DNA from: an uncultured Porphyromonadaceae bacterium | Lineage (GTDB): Bacteria > Bacteroidota > Bacteroidia > Bacteroidales > Muribaculaceae | Assembly (NCBI GenBank): GCA_937901905.1 | Contig: CALDIF010000024.1 | Coordinates: 1-64,000 of the forward strand | DNA: 64,000 nucleotides | Reading direction: 5' to 3' | In this document: positions 1 to 8,139 of the stretch, piece by piece | How positions within the stretch are numbered: the stretch's first letter is position 1 | How the letters are laid out: every line of letters begins with the position of its first letter | Translations under genes and position numbers: made by a program | Notes under the pieces: model-generated | The model's database searches: none | Told to the model about the DNA's origin: nothing | What the model saw: the letters and a program-made list of their open reading frames with translations, nothing else

Positions 1-438
1 GTGGTCGCCGCCACAAACGATTACCTTCTTGTGCCTGCCGCTGCAAATAAGGCTGGCGGCCTGCTCCATAGCGTAGAGAAATCCTGCGCAAGCGGCCTCA
101 AGGTCAAAGCCGAAGGCATTCTTGAGGCCAAGGTTGCCGATGATGAGCGAGGCGGTGGAGGGGAAGTGGTAGTCGAAAGTGCAGGTCGCGGCAATGACTG
201 CATCGATGGAGTCAGGGTCTGCGCCCGTCTTCTCGAGCAGCTGCTTCACGGCCTTGGTCATCATGAATGACGTGCCTGTGCCCTCCTCGGGCTTCAGTAT
301 GTGGCGTGTCTTGACGCCGATGCGCTCCATTATCCACTCATCGCTTGTGTCAACGATGGTAGACATCTCCTCATTGTCGAGGATGTAGGTGGGCACCCAT
401 CCGCCAACACCGGTGATGACTGCATTGATTTTTCCCAT
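1..438 (-). CDS. fabH: 3-oxoacyl-ACP synthase III (KAS III), 3' end cut off by window edge
   Basis: FabH condenses acetyl-CoA with malonyl-ACP to start type II fatty acid synthesis in the cytoplasm. The first 146 codons are present, from the ATG at 438 to the window edge. The protein opens MGKINAVITGVGGWVP, carries the region SDEWIMERIGVKTRH near residues 32-46, and has the thiolase-fold active-site segment AACAGFLYAM with catalytic Cys117. The His/Asn part of the triad lies beyond the window. It is the last visible gene of a yceD-rpmF-fabH unit, a grouping common in bacteria, 24 bases after rpmF. It should be read as partial because of the window boundary, not as broken. Confidence 0.95.
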   Translation of the reverse strand, partial: MGKINAVITGVGGWVPTYILDNEEMSTIVDTSDEWIMERIGVKTRHILKPEEGTGTSFMMTKAVKQLLEKTGADPDSIDAVIAATCTFDYHFPSTASLIIGNLGLKNAFGFDLEAACAGFLYAMEQAASLICSGRHKKVIVCGGDH

Positions 439-462
439 TTCAGCGATGGATTGAGGTTAGTA

Positions 463-648
463 CTACTCTGCTGCTTCCATTTCAATAGCTACCTTGCCCC
501 TGTACTGGCCGCACGAAGGACAAACGGTGTGGTACACATAGAGTTCGCCGCAGTTAGGGCACTTTGCCAATGTGGGTGCCACTGCCTTATCGTGAGTTCT
601 TCTCTTTGCGGTACGTGTTTTTGACTGTCTTCTTTTAGGATGTGCCAT
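463..648 (-). CDS. rpmF: 50S ribosomal protein L32
   Basis: This is a small large-subunit protein of 61 residues. The basic N-terminus MAHPKRRQSKTRTAKRRTHD is typical of L32. It is followed by a complete zinc ribbon, CPNC then CPSC near residues 30-46, so it is the four-cysteine, zinc-binding form. It lies between a YceD-like gene and fabH, the classic arrangement that couples ribosome and lipid genes. Confidence 0.96.
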   Translation of the reverse strand: MAHPKRRQSKTRTAKRRTHDKAVAPTLAKCPNCGELYVYHTVCPSCGQYRGKVAIEMEAAE

Positions 649-676
649 TTTCTTGTTATTTTATAATGTTAGTCTT

Positions 677-1156
677 CTATTTCACTTCTTCTTCTTGTCT
701 TACCAGAATCCGGTTGAGCTTCTCAACCATTTCGGGATTGCACTGCCCCTCGGGGTGAGAGTGGGTGAGGGGTATTGCCAGCGCGATGCTGTCGTAGATC
801 AAGGGCCAGAGGTCGAGTCCTTTTTGGCTTTGTTCAACGTAAATTACGTCGGCGTCGTCCTCATAGTGGTCGGCAAATATCACCGCCAACTCATTGCAGG
901 TGTCAATGTCCAGCTCCATGTCGTCAAGGCATCTGTCGCACTCCACCACGGCTTTGCCGCAGGTGTGGATGGTGAGCCCCAGTCCTTTTGGAGCCTGCTG
1001 GGCAGTGACAGTGGCCGTAAGGTTGCCGCCCTTTACCAGCGAATTCTCTACGGCGGCAAGCATTTTGCTGTTGACGGGGTACTCCTCTGTCAGCGGTTGC
1101 TGGAAATTTTGCCTCAAGTCCAGGATGATAGACATATTCACCTTTTTGGAGCGCAT
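677..1156 (-). CDS. YceD/DUF177 family protein
   Basis: The protein has 159 residues if it starts at 1156. An ATG at 1135 (MSIILDLRQNF) would give 152 residues and is also preceded by a purine-rich stretch, so the start is uncertain. The family motif CGKAVVECDRCLDDMELD, with its Cys-x2-Cys pair, and an acidic C-terminal half (FADHYEDDADVIYV) identify DUF177/YceD. Members are almost always upstream of rpmF, as here. The family has been linked to 23S rRNA accumulation in plants and bacteria, but the exact role here is not known. Transcription runs yceD, rpmF, fabH. Confidence 0.85.
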   Translation of the reverse strand: MRSKKVNMSIILDLRQNFQQPLTEEYPVNSKMLAAVENSLVKGGNLTATVTAQQAPKGLGLTIHTCGKAVVECDRCLDDMELDIDTCNELAVIFADHYEDDADVIYVEQSQKGLDLWPLIYDSIALAIPLTHSHPEGQCNPEMVEKLNRILVRQEEEVK

Positions 1157-1196
1157 TTCCTTGCCTTGCAGCGAAGACCACGCTCTATGTGAGCGG

Positions 1197-1229
1197 CAAA
1201 ATTAGTAATAATTTGTTGATTTCGGGCAA
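1197..1229 (-). promoter_or_regulatory. Probable Bacteroidetes-type promoter for yceD-rpmF-fabH
   Basis: On the minus strand TAATTTTG (1204-1197) fits the -7 consensus TAnnTTTG, with a TTG 22 bases upstream (1229-1227), slightly longer than the usual 19-21. It sits 40 bases before the first YceD start. It would separate this unit from the ribosomal operon that ends at rpmJ. Confidence 0.5.
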
Positions 1230-1271
1230 TATCAATAGTAAAAAGTGCCTACTACTCACCCGATAGCGTTA

Positions 1272-1388
1272 TTAGCCCTGACGCTGCTTGAACTTGGGGT
1301 TCTTCTTGCAGATAACATACAGGCGACCCTTACGACGCACGATCTTGCAGTCGGCCGAACGCTTCTTGATTGATGCTCTTACCTTCAT
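1272..1388 (-). CDS. rpmJ: 50S ribosomal protein L36
   Basis: A 38-residue protein beginning MKVRASIKKRSADCKIVRRK and ending NPKFKQRQG, typical of L36. Only Cys14 and Cys27 of the four classical zinc ligands remain. Residue 11 is Ser and residue 33 is Phe, so this is the zinc-independent type. It follows infA by 28 bases and is the last gene of the long translation cluster in this window. The next gene expected in this phylum, rpsM, is not there. Confidence 0.95.
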   Translation of the reverse strand: MKVRASIKKRSADCKIVRRKGRLYVICKKNPKFKQRQG

Positions 1389-1416
1389 GATTGTAATGTA
1401 TCAATAGTGTTGTTAG

Positions 1417-1635
1417 TTACTTGTAACGGAACGAGATGCGGCCCTTAGTGAGGTCGTAGGGTGTCATCTCAACGCGCACACGGTCACCGGGCAATATCTT
1501 GATGTAATGCATGCGCATCTTGCCCGAAATGTGAGCGATAATTTGATGACCCGTCTGCAACTCAACGCGAAACTGCGCGTTGCTCAATGCCTCGACTATA
1601 GTGCCATCCAACTCGATGTTCTCTTGTTTTGCCAT
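1417..1635 (-). CDS. infA: Translation initiation factor IF-1
   Basis: A 72-residue OB-fold protein (MAKQENIELDGTIVEALSNA...), the standard length of IF-1. It binds the 30S A site and assists IF-2 and IF-3 at initiation. Family features visible are the GHQIIAHISGKMRMHYIKIL stretch and the ending KGRISFRYK. It lies between map and rpmJ, the usual place at the spc/alpha junction in Bacteroidetes. Confidence 0.96.
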   Translation of the reverse strand: MAKQENIELDGTIVEALSNAQFRVELQTGHQIIAHISGKMRMHYIKILPGDRVRVEMTPYDLTKGRISFRYK

Positions 1636-1688
1636 ATCGGATTGATAATATTATTCTCGATGTTAATTAACTGTTGACGAAGTGTTGA

Positions 1689-2474
1689 TCAGATAAACCT
1701 GTCGCCAAGAACTTCCTTGACGAATTCAAAACTCGACAAGATATCGGGTTTGCCGTGATGAACCGCAATTGAGTGCTCGTAGTGGGCACTGGGTTTGCGA
1801 TCACGCGTGCGACATATCCACGCGTCGTTGTCGATGAACACATTTTTACTACCCATGTTGATCATCGGCTCTATAGCGATGCACATACCGTTCTTTATGA
1901 GCGGTCCCGTACCACGACGACCGTAATTGGGCACCTCGGGATCCTCGTGCAACTTGCGTCCGACACCATGCCCGGTCATCTCGCGAACCACGCTGTAACC
2001 GTGACGTTCGCAATAGGTCTGAACAGCATTGGCGATGTCGCCGATGCGATTGCCCGGCACAGCCTTGGCAATACCCTCGTAGAGCGAAGCTTTAGTGACA
2101 CGCAGCAGTTGCAGCACGTCATCGGCAACCTCACCGACGGGGAATGTGTAAGTCGAGTCGCCATTGAAGCCGGCTTTATTAACCGCTCCGCAGTCAACAC
2201 TCACTATATCACCGTCGCGCAAAACGTAACTGTCGGGGATACCGTGAACGACCGTCTCGTTTACCGAGATACACACCGATGCCGGGAAACCGTACAAACC
2301 CAAGAAACCGGGAACACAGTCCTGTGAGCGAATGTACTCTTCGGCAATTTGATTTAAGCGACGGGTTGTCACCCCGGGCTGCACCCACCGAGCCACTTCG
2401 CCCAATGTGCGTGCAACCACGAGGTTTGCATCCCGCAACAGTTCAATCTCTTCGTCGGTCTTGAGGAAAATCAT
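1689..2474 (-). CDS. map: Methionine aminopeptidase type I
   Basis: A 261-residue cytosolic metalloenzyme that removes N-terminal Met from nascent proteins. The pita-bread fold ligands can be traced: SVDCGAV and FNGDSTYTF for the Asp ligands, TGHGVGRKLHEDPEVPNYG for the His ligand, and AIEPMINMG for the first Glu ligand. There is no N-terminal zinc-finger extension, so it is the short type Ia form. The gene follows secY by 43 bases, as in many spc operons. Confidence 0.96.
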   Translation of the reverse strand: MIFLKTDEEIELLRDANLVVARTLGEVARWVQPGVTTRRLNQIAEEYIRSQDCVPGFLGLYGFPASVCISVNETVVHGIPDSYVLRDGDIVSVDCGAVNKAGFNGDSTYTFPVGEVADDVLQLLRVTKASLYEGIAKAVPGNRIGDIANAVQTYCERHGYSVVREMTGHGVGRKLHEDPEVPNYGRRGTGPLIKNGMCIAIEPMINMGSKNVFIDNDAWICRTRDRKPSAHYEHSIAVHHGKPDILSSFEFVKEVLGDRFI

Positions 2475-2517
2475 GCGATTAACTCAATCAAATTGAATAA
2501 CATCGGGATTGATATTG

Positions 2518-3861
2518 TCAACGTCCCCTAATGCGGCCCGAACGCATCAGACCGTCATAGTGATGCATCTGCAAGTGAGTCTCGACTTGCTGCAGCGTGT
2601 CGAGAACCACACCGACCATAATCAGCAACGACGTGCCACCGAAGAACTGGGCAAACTGCTGGTTGATACCGAAGAAACGCGCGAAAGCCGGCATGATAGC
2701 AACGATGCCTAGGAAGATAGAACCCGGCAAAGTAATGCGCGACATGATAGAGTCGATATACTCGGCAGTTTTCTTACCCGGCTTTATACCCGGGATAAAG
2801 CCGCTATTCTTCTTCATCTGCTCAGCCATCTCGGTCGGACGGACAGTGATGGCGGTGTAGAAGTAGGTGAACGCAAGAATGAGCAGGAAGTACACGAAGT
2901 TGTACCAGAAACCGTTAATGTCGCTGAACGTGCTTGCGAACTTAGCCCAGAAGCCCTCGCCACCGGCGCGGAAACCTGCCAACGTAGCGGGAATGAACAT
3001 GAGCGCTTGAGCAAAGATGATAGGCATCACATTGGCAGCGTTAACCTTCAACGGGATATATTGGCGAGCACCACCGAACTGCTTGTTACCCACAATGCGC
3101 TTGGCATATTGTACGGGCACCTTGCGTGTACCCTGGACAAGCATCACGGCACCTGCTGTAACGGCGAACAACACGATAACCTCAATGAGCAACATCACCA
3201 ATCCACCTTGAGCCGTGTTCAAACGGCTGGTGAACTCCTGGAAGAAAGCTCCAGGGAGACGGGCAATAATACCCACCAAGATAATCATTGAGATACCGTT
3301 GCCGATACCCTTGTCGGTGATTTTCTCGCCCAACCACATGATGAACATCGCGCCGGCAGTGAGCACAAGCGACATGAACACCATGTTGATCCACGAGATG
3401 TGCATCGGCATTGCATGACCCGAAGTCGCCGCGGCGTTAACCTGATATTGCAAGTTAACCAAGTAAGCCGGTGCTTGCACGAGCAAGATGGCCACGGTGA
3501 GATAACGGGTGTATTGGTTGAGTTTCACACGACCGCTCTCACCCTCACGTTGCAACTTTTGGAAACTGGGAATAACCATTCCGGCAAGTTGTATCACGAT
3601 AGACGCGGTGATGTAGGGCATGATACCCAACGCGAAAATTGAAGCCTGCGAGAACGCACCTCCCGAGAACATATCGAGCAACTGCATCAAACCGCTATTG
3701 TTGGTAAATGCACGCATTGCCGAGAGGTTCATCGGGTCGATACCGGGTACCACGATATGACATCCGAGTCGATAAACAAGGATGAACATGAACGTGATGA
3801 CGATGCGAGAACGCAAATCCTCAATCTTGCAAATGTTTTTAATATTCTCGATCAGTTTCAT
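2518..3861 (-). CDS. secY: Protein translocase subunit SecY
   Basis: The central pore subunit of the Sec translocon, an inner-membrane protein with about ten hydrophobic segments. From the ATG at 3861 it has 447 residues and begins MKLIENIKNICKIEDLRSRI. An in-frame TTG at 3870 overlaps the rplO stop and was not used. The plug and early segment VPGIDPMNLSAM and the late TFYTAITVRPTEMAEQMKKN-like region (FTYFYTAITVRPTEMAEQMK) match SecY. It lies 5 bases after rplO, consistent with translational coupling. Confidence 0.96.
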   Translation of the reverse strand: MKLIENIKNICKIEDLRSRIVITFMFILVYRLGCHIVVPGIDPMNLSAMRAFTNNSGLMQLLDMFSGGAFSQASIFALGIMPYITASIVIQLAGMVIPSFQKLQREGESGRVKLNQYTRYLTVAILLVQAPAYLVNLQYQVNAAATSGHAMPMHISWINMVFMSLVLTAGAMFIMWLGEKITDKGIGNGISMIILVGIIARLPGAFFQEFTSRLNTAQGGLVMLLIEVIVLFAVTAGAVMLVQGTRKVPVQYAKRIVGNKQFGGARQYIPLKVNAANVMPIIFAQALMFIPATLAGFRAGGEGFWAKFASTFSDINGFWYNFVYFLLILAFTYFYTAITVRPTEMAEQMKKNSGFIPGIKPGKKTAEYIDSIMSRITLPGSIFLGIVAIMPAFARFFGINQQFAQFFGGTSLLIMVGVVLDTLQQVETHLQMHHYDGLMRSGRIRGR

Positions 3862-3866
3862 GAGAA

Positions 3867-4313
3867 TCAAACTTTCTTTACAGTGCCGCCGGCTGCGAGG
3901 ATTGCCTCCTCTGCCTTCTTGCTGAAAGCGTTAGCCTCGACATTGAGTTTCACTGTAATATTGCCGTTAGCGAGAATTTTAACAAGTTGTCCCTTGCGAA
4001 GCAAACCGGCCTCGCGCAACGTGTCAACGGTGACGGTCTCAAGACCGGCATTGGCAGCAAGTTCACTGAGCAAACTCAAGTTGATAGCCTTGTATTCAAC
4101 GCGGTTGATGTTCTTGAAGCCACCCTTGGGCAAGCGACGTTGCAAAGGCATCTGACCGCCCTCAAAACCGACTTTCTGCTTGTAACCCGAGCGCGACTTG
4201 GCACCCTTGTGACCGCGTGTTGACGTGCCGCCCTTGCCCGAACCGGGACCGCGACCGATGCGACGTTTCTTCTTGTTTGAACCGACGGCAGGAGTAAGAT
4301 TATATAATTCCAT
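3867..4313 (-). CDS. rplO: 50S ribosomal protein L15
   Basis: A 148-residue protein. The N-terminal third is rich in Gly, Lys and Arg (GRGPGSGKGGTSTRGHKGAK), the extended rRNA-penetrating tail of L15. The C-terminal globular part ends AEEAILAAGGTVKKV. It sits between rpmD and secY in canonical spc order. Confidence 0.97.
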   Translation of the reverse strand: MELYNLTPAVGSNKKKRRIGRGPGSGKGGTSTRGHKGAKSRSGYKQKVGFEGGQMPLQRRLPKGGFKNINRVEYKAINLSLLSELAANAGLETVTVDTLREAGLLRKGQLVKILANGNITVKLNVEANAFSKKAEEAILAAGGTVKKV

Positions 4314-4337
4314 ATCAAATCGTGTAAAAAAGTGAGA

Positions 4338-4523
4338 TTACTCGGCGACCTCGGTCACTTTAACGAGGTGACGCACAACATTAACCATACCCAACACTTC
4401 GGGGCAAGCTTCAAGCACTACACTGTGGTTGAGTTTGCGCAATCCGAGCGCGTCAAGGGTCTTCTTCTGATGAGCCGGGCGATTGATGCGGCTCTTGACT
4501 TGCTTAATTTCTATCTTAGCCAT
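4338..4523 (-). CDS. rpmD: 50S ribosomal protein L30
   Basis: A 61-residue protein starting at the ATG at 4523 (MAKIEIKQVKSRI); a TTG nine bases further upstream was rejected. The L30 core is recognisable (RPAHQKKTLDALGLRKLNHS). The spacer after rpsE is 14 bases. It is a small peripheral protein of the large subunit. Confidence 0.95.
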   Translation of the reverse strand: MAKIEIKQVKSRINRPAHQKKTLDALGLRKLNHSVVLEACPEVLGMVNVVRHLVKVTEVAE

Positions 4524-4537
4524 GATGCACAATCTTA

Positions 4538-5056
4538 TTATCCTTTAAACACCTTCTCAACAGTAATGCCACGATAGGCAGCGATAGTCTTGGGACTACG
4601 CATCTCCTCGAGAGCCTTAATAGTAGCCTTGACGAGGTTGTGGGGGTTACTTGACCCCTTGGACTTACAGATAACATCGGTCACGCCGATGCTCTCAAAC
4701 ACGGCACGCATTGCACCACCGGCCTTCACACCGGTACCGGCCGAAGCGGGCTTCATGATAATGCGCGAGCCACCGAACTTGGCAACTTGCTCGTGAGGAA
4801 TGGTGCCCTTGTGAATGGGAACACGGATAAGGTTTTTCTTGGCAACCTCAACACCCTTGGCGATAGCGGTAGTGACCTCGTTGGCCTTACCCAAGCCGTA
4901 ACCTATCACACCATTGCCGTCACCCACGACGACGATAGCGGCGAAGGTGAACGTGCGACCACCCTTGGTGACCTTAGTGGTGCGGTTGATTGCAACAAGG
5001 CGCTCCTGGAGCTCGATATCGCTATTAATCTTAACTCTGTTATTCTTCTTAACCAT
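4538..5056 (-). CDS. rpsE: 30S ribosomal protein S5
   Basis: A 172-residue protein with an N-terminal double-stranded-RNA-binding-like fold and the S5 signature GDGNGVIGYGLGKANEV. The C-terminal domain includes GVKAGGAMRAVFESIGV. S5 contributes to decoding accuracy and mRNA entry. It sits 8 bases after rplR. Confidence 0.97.
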   Translation of the reverse strand: MVKKNNRVKINSDIELQERLVAINRTTKVTKGGRTFTFAAIVVVGDGNGVIGYGLGKANEVTTAIAKGVEVAKKNLIRVPIHKGTIPHEQVAKFGGSRIIMKPASAGTGVKAGGAMRAVFESIGVTDVICKSKGSSNPHNLVKATIKALEEMRSPKTIAAYRGITVEKVFKG

Positions 5057-5064
5057 GGTGATAA

Positions 5065-5409
5065 TTAAAATTTGAGACCACCCTTGCGAGCACCGTCAGC
5101 CAGGGCCTTCACACGGCCGTGGAACAGGAAGCCATTGCGGTCAAACACTACTGTGGTGATACCGGCCTCGATAGCCTTCTTAGCGACATTCTCGCCAACC
5201 TGAGCAGCAATTTCACTCTTGGTGCCGGCGAGGGCGAGACCACGCGACGATGATGCGACCAATGTGCGGCCGGCCTCATCATCAATAAGTTGGGCATAGA
5301 TCTGCTTGTTGCTGCGGAACACGCTCATACGGGGGCGCTCGGCTGTACCGGCGATGCGACCGCGAATGCGTGCCTTGATCTTATTGCGTCTTTGTTGTTT
5401 CGAAATCAT
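5065..5409 (-). CDS. rplR: 50S ribosomal protein L18
   Basis: A 114-residue 5S rRNA-binding protein with a basic N-terminus (MISKQQRRNKIKARIRGRI). It has the family segment RPRMSVFRSNKQIYAQLIDD and ends in DGARKGGLKF. It lies between rplF and rpsE, 11 bases after rplF. Confidence 0.97.
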   Translation of the reverse strand: MISKQQRRNKIKARIRGRIAGTAERPRMSVFRSNKQIYAQLIDDEAGRTLVASSSRGLALAGTKSEIAAQVGENVAKKAIEAGITTVVFDRNGFLFHGRVKALADGARKGGLKF

Positions 5410-5420
5410 GATGTTACAAT

Positions 5421-5978
5421 TTACTTGGCTGCTGCCGATTTACCGGATTTGCGGCGAAGTACCTCGCCAACGAACTTAATACCCTTGCCCTTGTACGGTT
5501 CAGGCTTGCGGAACGAGCGTATCTTGGCACAAATTTGACCAAGCAACTGCTTGTCACACGAGGTGAGCGTAATCATCGGGTTCTTGTTGCGCTCCATCTT
5601 AGCCTCAACATCAACCTCATCGGGCATCTTGATATAAATATCGTGAGAGAAACCTAATGTCAACTTCAACACCTTGGGAGAGGTCACCTCGGCCTTATAA
5701 CCGACACCGACGATCTCCATCTCGGCCTTGAAACCGTTGCTCACGCCCTCAACCATGTTGTGGATCAACGCGCGATACAAGCCGTGCTGTGCACGAGACT
5801 CACGCTCGTCGTCGGGACGCGAAATCTTCACCTCACCGTCCTCAATCTCAACACCGATGAGCGGATTGACACTCTGGCACAACGTGCCCTTGGGTCCCTT
5901 GACGGTGATAACATTGTCCTTGAACTCGACTGTCACGCCGGCAGGAACAGCGATTGGCAATTTACCTATTCTTGACAT
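5421..5978 (-). CDS. rplF: 50S ribosomal protein L6
   Basis: A 185-residue protein with the duplicated L6 fold. The C-terminal signature KPEPYKGKGIKFVGEVLRRK is intact and the N-terminus is MSRIGKLPIAVPAGV. L6 helps bind the elongation factors near the sarcin-ricin loop. It is 15 bases after rpsH. Confidence 0.97.
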   Translation of the reverse strand: MSRIGKLPIAVPAGVTVEFKDNVITVKGPKGTLCQSVNPLIGVEIEDGEVKISRPDDERESRAQHGLYRALIHNMVEGVSNGFKAEMEIVGVGYKAEVTSPKVLKLTLGFSHDIYIKMPDEVDVEAKMERNKNPMITLTSCDKQLLGQICAKIRSFRKPEPYKGKGIKFVGEVLRRKSGKSAAAK

Positions 5979-5993
5979 AACTGTACCCTCCTA

Positions 5994-6392
5994 TTAATAA
6001 ACGTAACACAAAACCTCACCACCAATCTTGAGTTCGGCAGCCTGCTTGTTGGTCATGATGCCACGGCTGGTGGAGAGAATAGCAATACCTAACCCGTTGA
6101 GCACGCGCGGCATGTCCTTGTAGCCGGTGTATTGGCGGAGACCCGGACGCGAAACGCGGGTTAAACACTTGATAGCACTCACCTTGTCGACCTTGTCGTA
6201 CTTGAGCGCAATCTTAATCATACCTGAGGGCGTACCATCGTCAACGAACTTGTAGTTCAAGATGTAGCCCTGGTCGAAGAGGATCTTGGTGATCTCCTTC
6301 TTCATCTTTGAGGCAGGGATATCAACGACACGATGTTGTGCCTTGATCGCATTCCTCAATCTCGTCAAATAATCTGCAATTGGATCGGTCAT
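5994..6392 (-). CDS. rpsH: 30S ribosomal protein S8
   Basis: A 132-residue primary 16S rRNA-binding protein beginning MTDPIADYLTRLRNAIKAQH. The C-terminal signature STSRGIMTNKQAAELKIGGE is present. In E. coli S8 represses the spc operon by binding its mRNA near rplE. Here the gene is preceded by an unusually long 175-base spacer containing a hairpin, the only large internal gap in this part of the cluster. Confidence 0.97.
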   Translation of the reverse strand: MTDPIADYLTRLRNAIKAQHRVVDIPASKMKKEITKILFDQGYILNYKFVDDGTPSGMIKIALKYDKVDKVSAIKCLTRVSRPGLRQYTGYKDMPRVLNGLGIAILSTSRGIMTNKQAAELKIGGEVLCYVY

Positions 6393-6413
6393 TATTGTGA
6401 TTGTTTAAATTGA

Positions 6414-6447
6414 TCCGGAACCCGTCGACACGAGTCACGTGTCCGGA
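6414..6447. promoter_or_regulatory. Hairpin in the rpsN-rpsH spacer
   Basis: The inverted repeat GACACG-agtca-CGTGTC (6427-6443) is flanked by outer TCCG and CGGA arms, giving roughly ten base pairs with an internal bulge. It lies in a 175-base gap (6393-6567) with no coding sequence I can support. It is not followed by a T tract on either side, so an RNA processing or attenuation signal is as likely as a terminator. Function unknown. Confidence 0.35.
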
Positions 6448-6567
6448 CAATATTTAAAAAATAAAATGTTGTGAAATAATCACTGATTGTTCTGTTTCAT
6501 GTCATCGCGGCGAGTCCGGCAAGACACGGTGCGCCGGATAATCCGCCATGATGTCATGTGTCAAGGG

Positions 6568-6837
6568 TCACCAACTTGCCTTGCGCACACCCGGTATCAA
6601 GCCCTGCGATGCCATCTCGCGGAAGTTGATGCGAGAGATGCCGAACTGACGCATATAGCCCTTGGGACGTCCCGATATCTTGCAACGATTGTGCAAGCGC
6701 ACGGGCGAAGCGTTCAACGGCAACAACTGCAGTGCCTCATAGTCGCCTGCCTTCTTCAAGGCTGCACGCTTGGCAGCGTACTTTGCCACGAGGCGCTCGC
6801 GCTTGGCTTGACGAGCCTTCATTGATTCTTTTGCCAT
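6568..6837 (-). CDS. rpsN: 30S ribosomal protein S14 (zinc-free long form)
   Basis: An 89-residue protein starting at the ATG at 6837 (MAKESMKARQAKRERLV), not at upstream in-frame codons that would add an unrelated tail. The C-terminal region NRCKISGRPKGYMRQFGISR has a single Cys instead of two Cys-x2-Cys pairs, so this is the zinc-independent form. It sits 32 bases after rplE. Confidence 0.96.
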   Translation of the reverse strand: MAKESMKARQAKRERLVAKYAAKRAALKKAGDYEALQLLPLNASPVRLHNRCKISGRPKGYMRQFGISRINFREMASQGLIPGVRKASW

Positions 6838-6869
6838 GTACAATAAATATTGAAATGTTTTACAATAAA

Positions 6870-7409
6870 TCAACTCTTGAACGGCAAGCCGAAAGCCTTG
6901 AGCAACGCGTAGCCTTCCTCATCGGTCTTGGCTGTGGTGACAAACGTGATGTTCATACCGTTCATACGAGTAACGGTGTCAAGGTTAATCTCGGGGAAGA
7001 TGATTTGCTCGGTGACACCCACGCTGTAGTTGCCACGACCGTCCAACTTACCGTTGATACCCTTGAAGTCACGGATACGCGGCAACGCGATGCGAATAAA
7101 GCGCTCCATGAACTCGTACATGCGATCACGACGCAGGGTCACGCGAGCTCCGATGGGCATCTTCTTACGCACCTTGAAGTTGCTGATGTCCTTCTTTGAG
7201 AGCGTTTGCACTGCACGTTGACCGGTGATGGTGGTCAACTCGTTGATTGCGATCTCGATAATCTTCTTGTCCTGTGTCGCATCGCCAAGACCCTCATTGA
7301 GGACGATCTTGACCAAGCGGGGGATCTGCATGGGGGAGGTGTAATTGAATTGCTTCATCAAGGCGGGAGCAATCACCTCGTCGTATTGTTTCTTAAGTGT
7401 TGTTGCCAT
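6870..7409 (-). CDS. rplE: 50S ribosomal protein L5
   Basis: A 179-residue 5S rRNA-binding protein. It has the family opening NYTSPMQIPRLVKIVLNEGL, the rRNA-binding loop RDRMYEFMERFIRIALPRIR, and the ending GYALLKAFGLPFKS. Its ATG overlaps the rplX stop codon in the sequence TAATG, so the two genes are probably translationally coupled. Confidence 0.97.
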   Translation of the reverse strand: MATTLKKQYDEVIAPALMKQFNYTSPMQIPRLVKIVLNEGLGDATQDKKIIEIAINELTTITGQRAVQTLSKKDISNFKVRKKMPIGARVTLRRDRMYEFMERFIRIALPRIRDFKGINGKLDGRGNYSVGVTEQIIFPEINLDTVTRMNGMNITFVTTAKTDEEGYALLKAFGLPFKS

Positions 7410-7723
7410 TACTTGATCTCCTCTCCGGTTTTTTTGGAATAACGAACAGTTTTGCCCTCGGCGTTTTTCTTGAAGCCGGTGCGCACCGGCTTGCCATCCT
7501 CAACGAGGCTGAGGTTGCTCACATGGATGGGAGCCTCCTTCTTGACAAAGCCGCCTTGTGGAGTCTGAGCCGTCGGCTTGGTGCTCTTGGTTACGACATT
7601 GCAACCCTCGACGATAGCACGACCTTCCTTGCGCAACACGCTGAGCACGCGACCGGTCTTACCCTTGTCATCGCCGGCGAGAACAATCACGGTGTCGCCT
7701 TTCTTAATGTGTAACTTAGCCAT
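7409..7723 (-). CDS. rplX: 50S ribosomal protein L24
   Basis: A 104-residue assembly-initiator protein starting at the ATG at 7723. The KOW motif is at the N-terminus (KKGDTVIVLAGDDKGKTGRV). A longer frame reaching 7789 would run back into rplN and was rejected. The stop codon overlaps the rplE start. Confidence 0.96.
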   Translation of the reverse strand: MAKLHIKKGDTVIVLAGDDKGKTGRVLSVLRKEGRAIVEGCNVVTKSTKPTAQTPQGGFVKKEAPIHVSNLSLVEDGKPVRTGFKKNAEGKTVRYSKKTGEEIK

Positions 7724-7760
7724 TATTTCTAATGATGAAATGTTGATAACGATTAAATGC

Positions 7761-8126
7761 TCACAGCACCTCGGGCGCGAGTGAAACAATCTTCATGTTA
7801 GTGGCACGCAACTCGCGAGCAACGGGACCGAAGATGCGCGTTCCGCGCAACTCGTCGGCATTGGTGAGCAACACACAAGCATTGTCGTCAAAGCGGATGT
7901 ACGAACCATCGGCACGACGTATTTCCTTCTTGGTGCGTACCACAACCGCACGCGATATAGTGCCCTTCTTCACGTCCGAAGACGGCATCGCATTCTTGAC
8001 GGTGACAACGATAATGTCGCCCACCGATGCATATCGACGACCGGTACCTCCAAGCACGCGAATGCACAACACTTCCTTGGCACCGCTGTTGTCGGCAACT
8101 GTCAATCTGGTTTCTGTCTGTATCAT
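7761..8126 (-). CDS. rplN: 50S ribosomal protein L14
   Basis: A 121-residue protein with the strongly conserved start MIQTETRLTVADNSGAKEV and the C-terminal ARELRATNMKIVSLAPEVL. L14 forms a bridge to the small subunit. It is separated from rpsQ by 13 bases. Confidence 0.97.
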   Translation of the reverse strand: MIQTETRLTVADNSGAKEVLCIRVLGGTGRRYASVGDIIVVTVKNAMPSSDVKKGTISRAVVVRTKKEIRRADGSYIRFDDNACVLLTNADELRGTRIFGPVARELRATNMKIVSLAPEVL

Positions 8127-8139
8127 AACTCAATAAATG

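Noticed and set aside
3862..3870. TTG start of secY overlapping rplO
   Set aside because: The ATG at 3861 gives the usual SecY N-terminus and a normal 5-base spacer.
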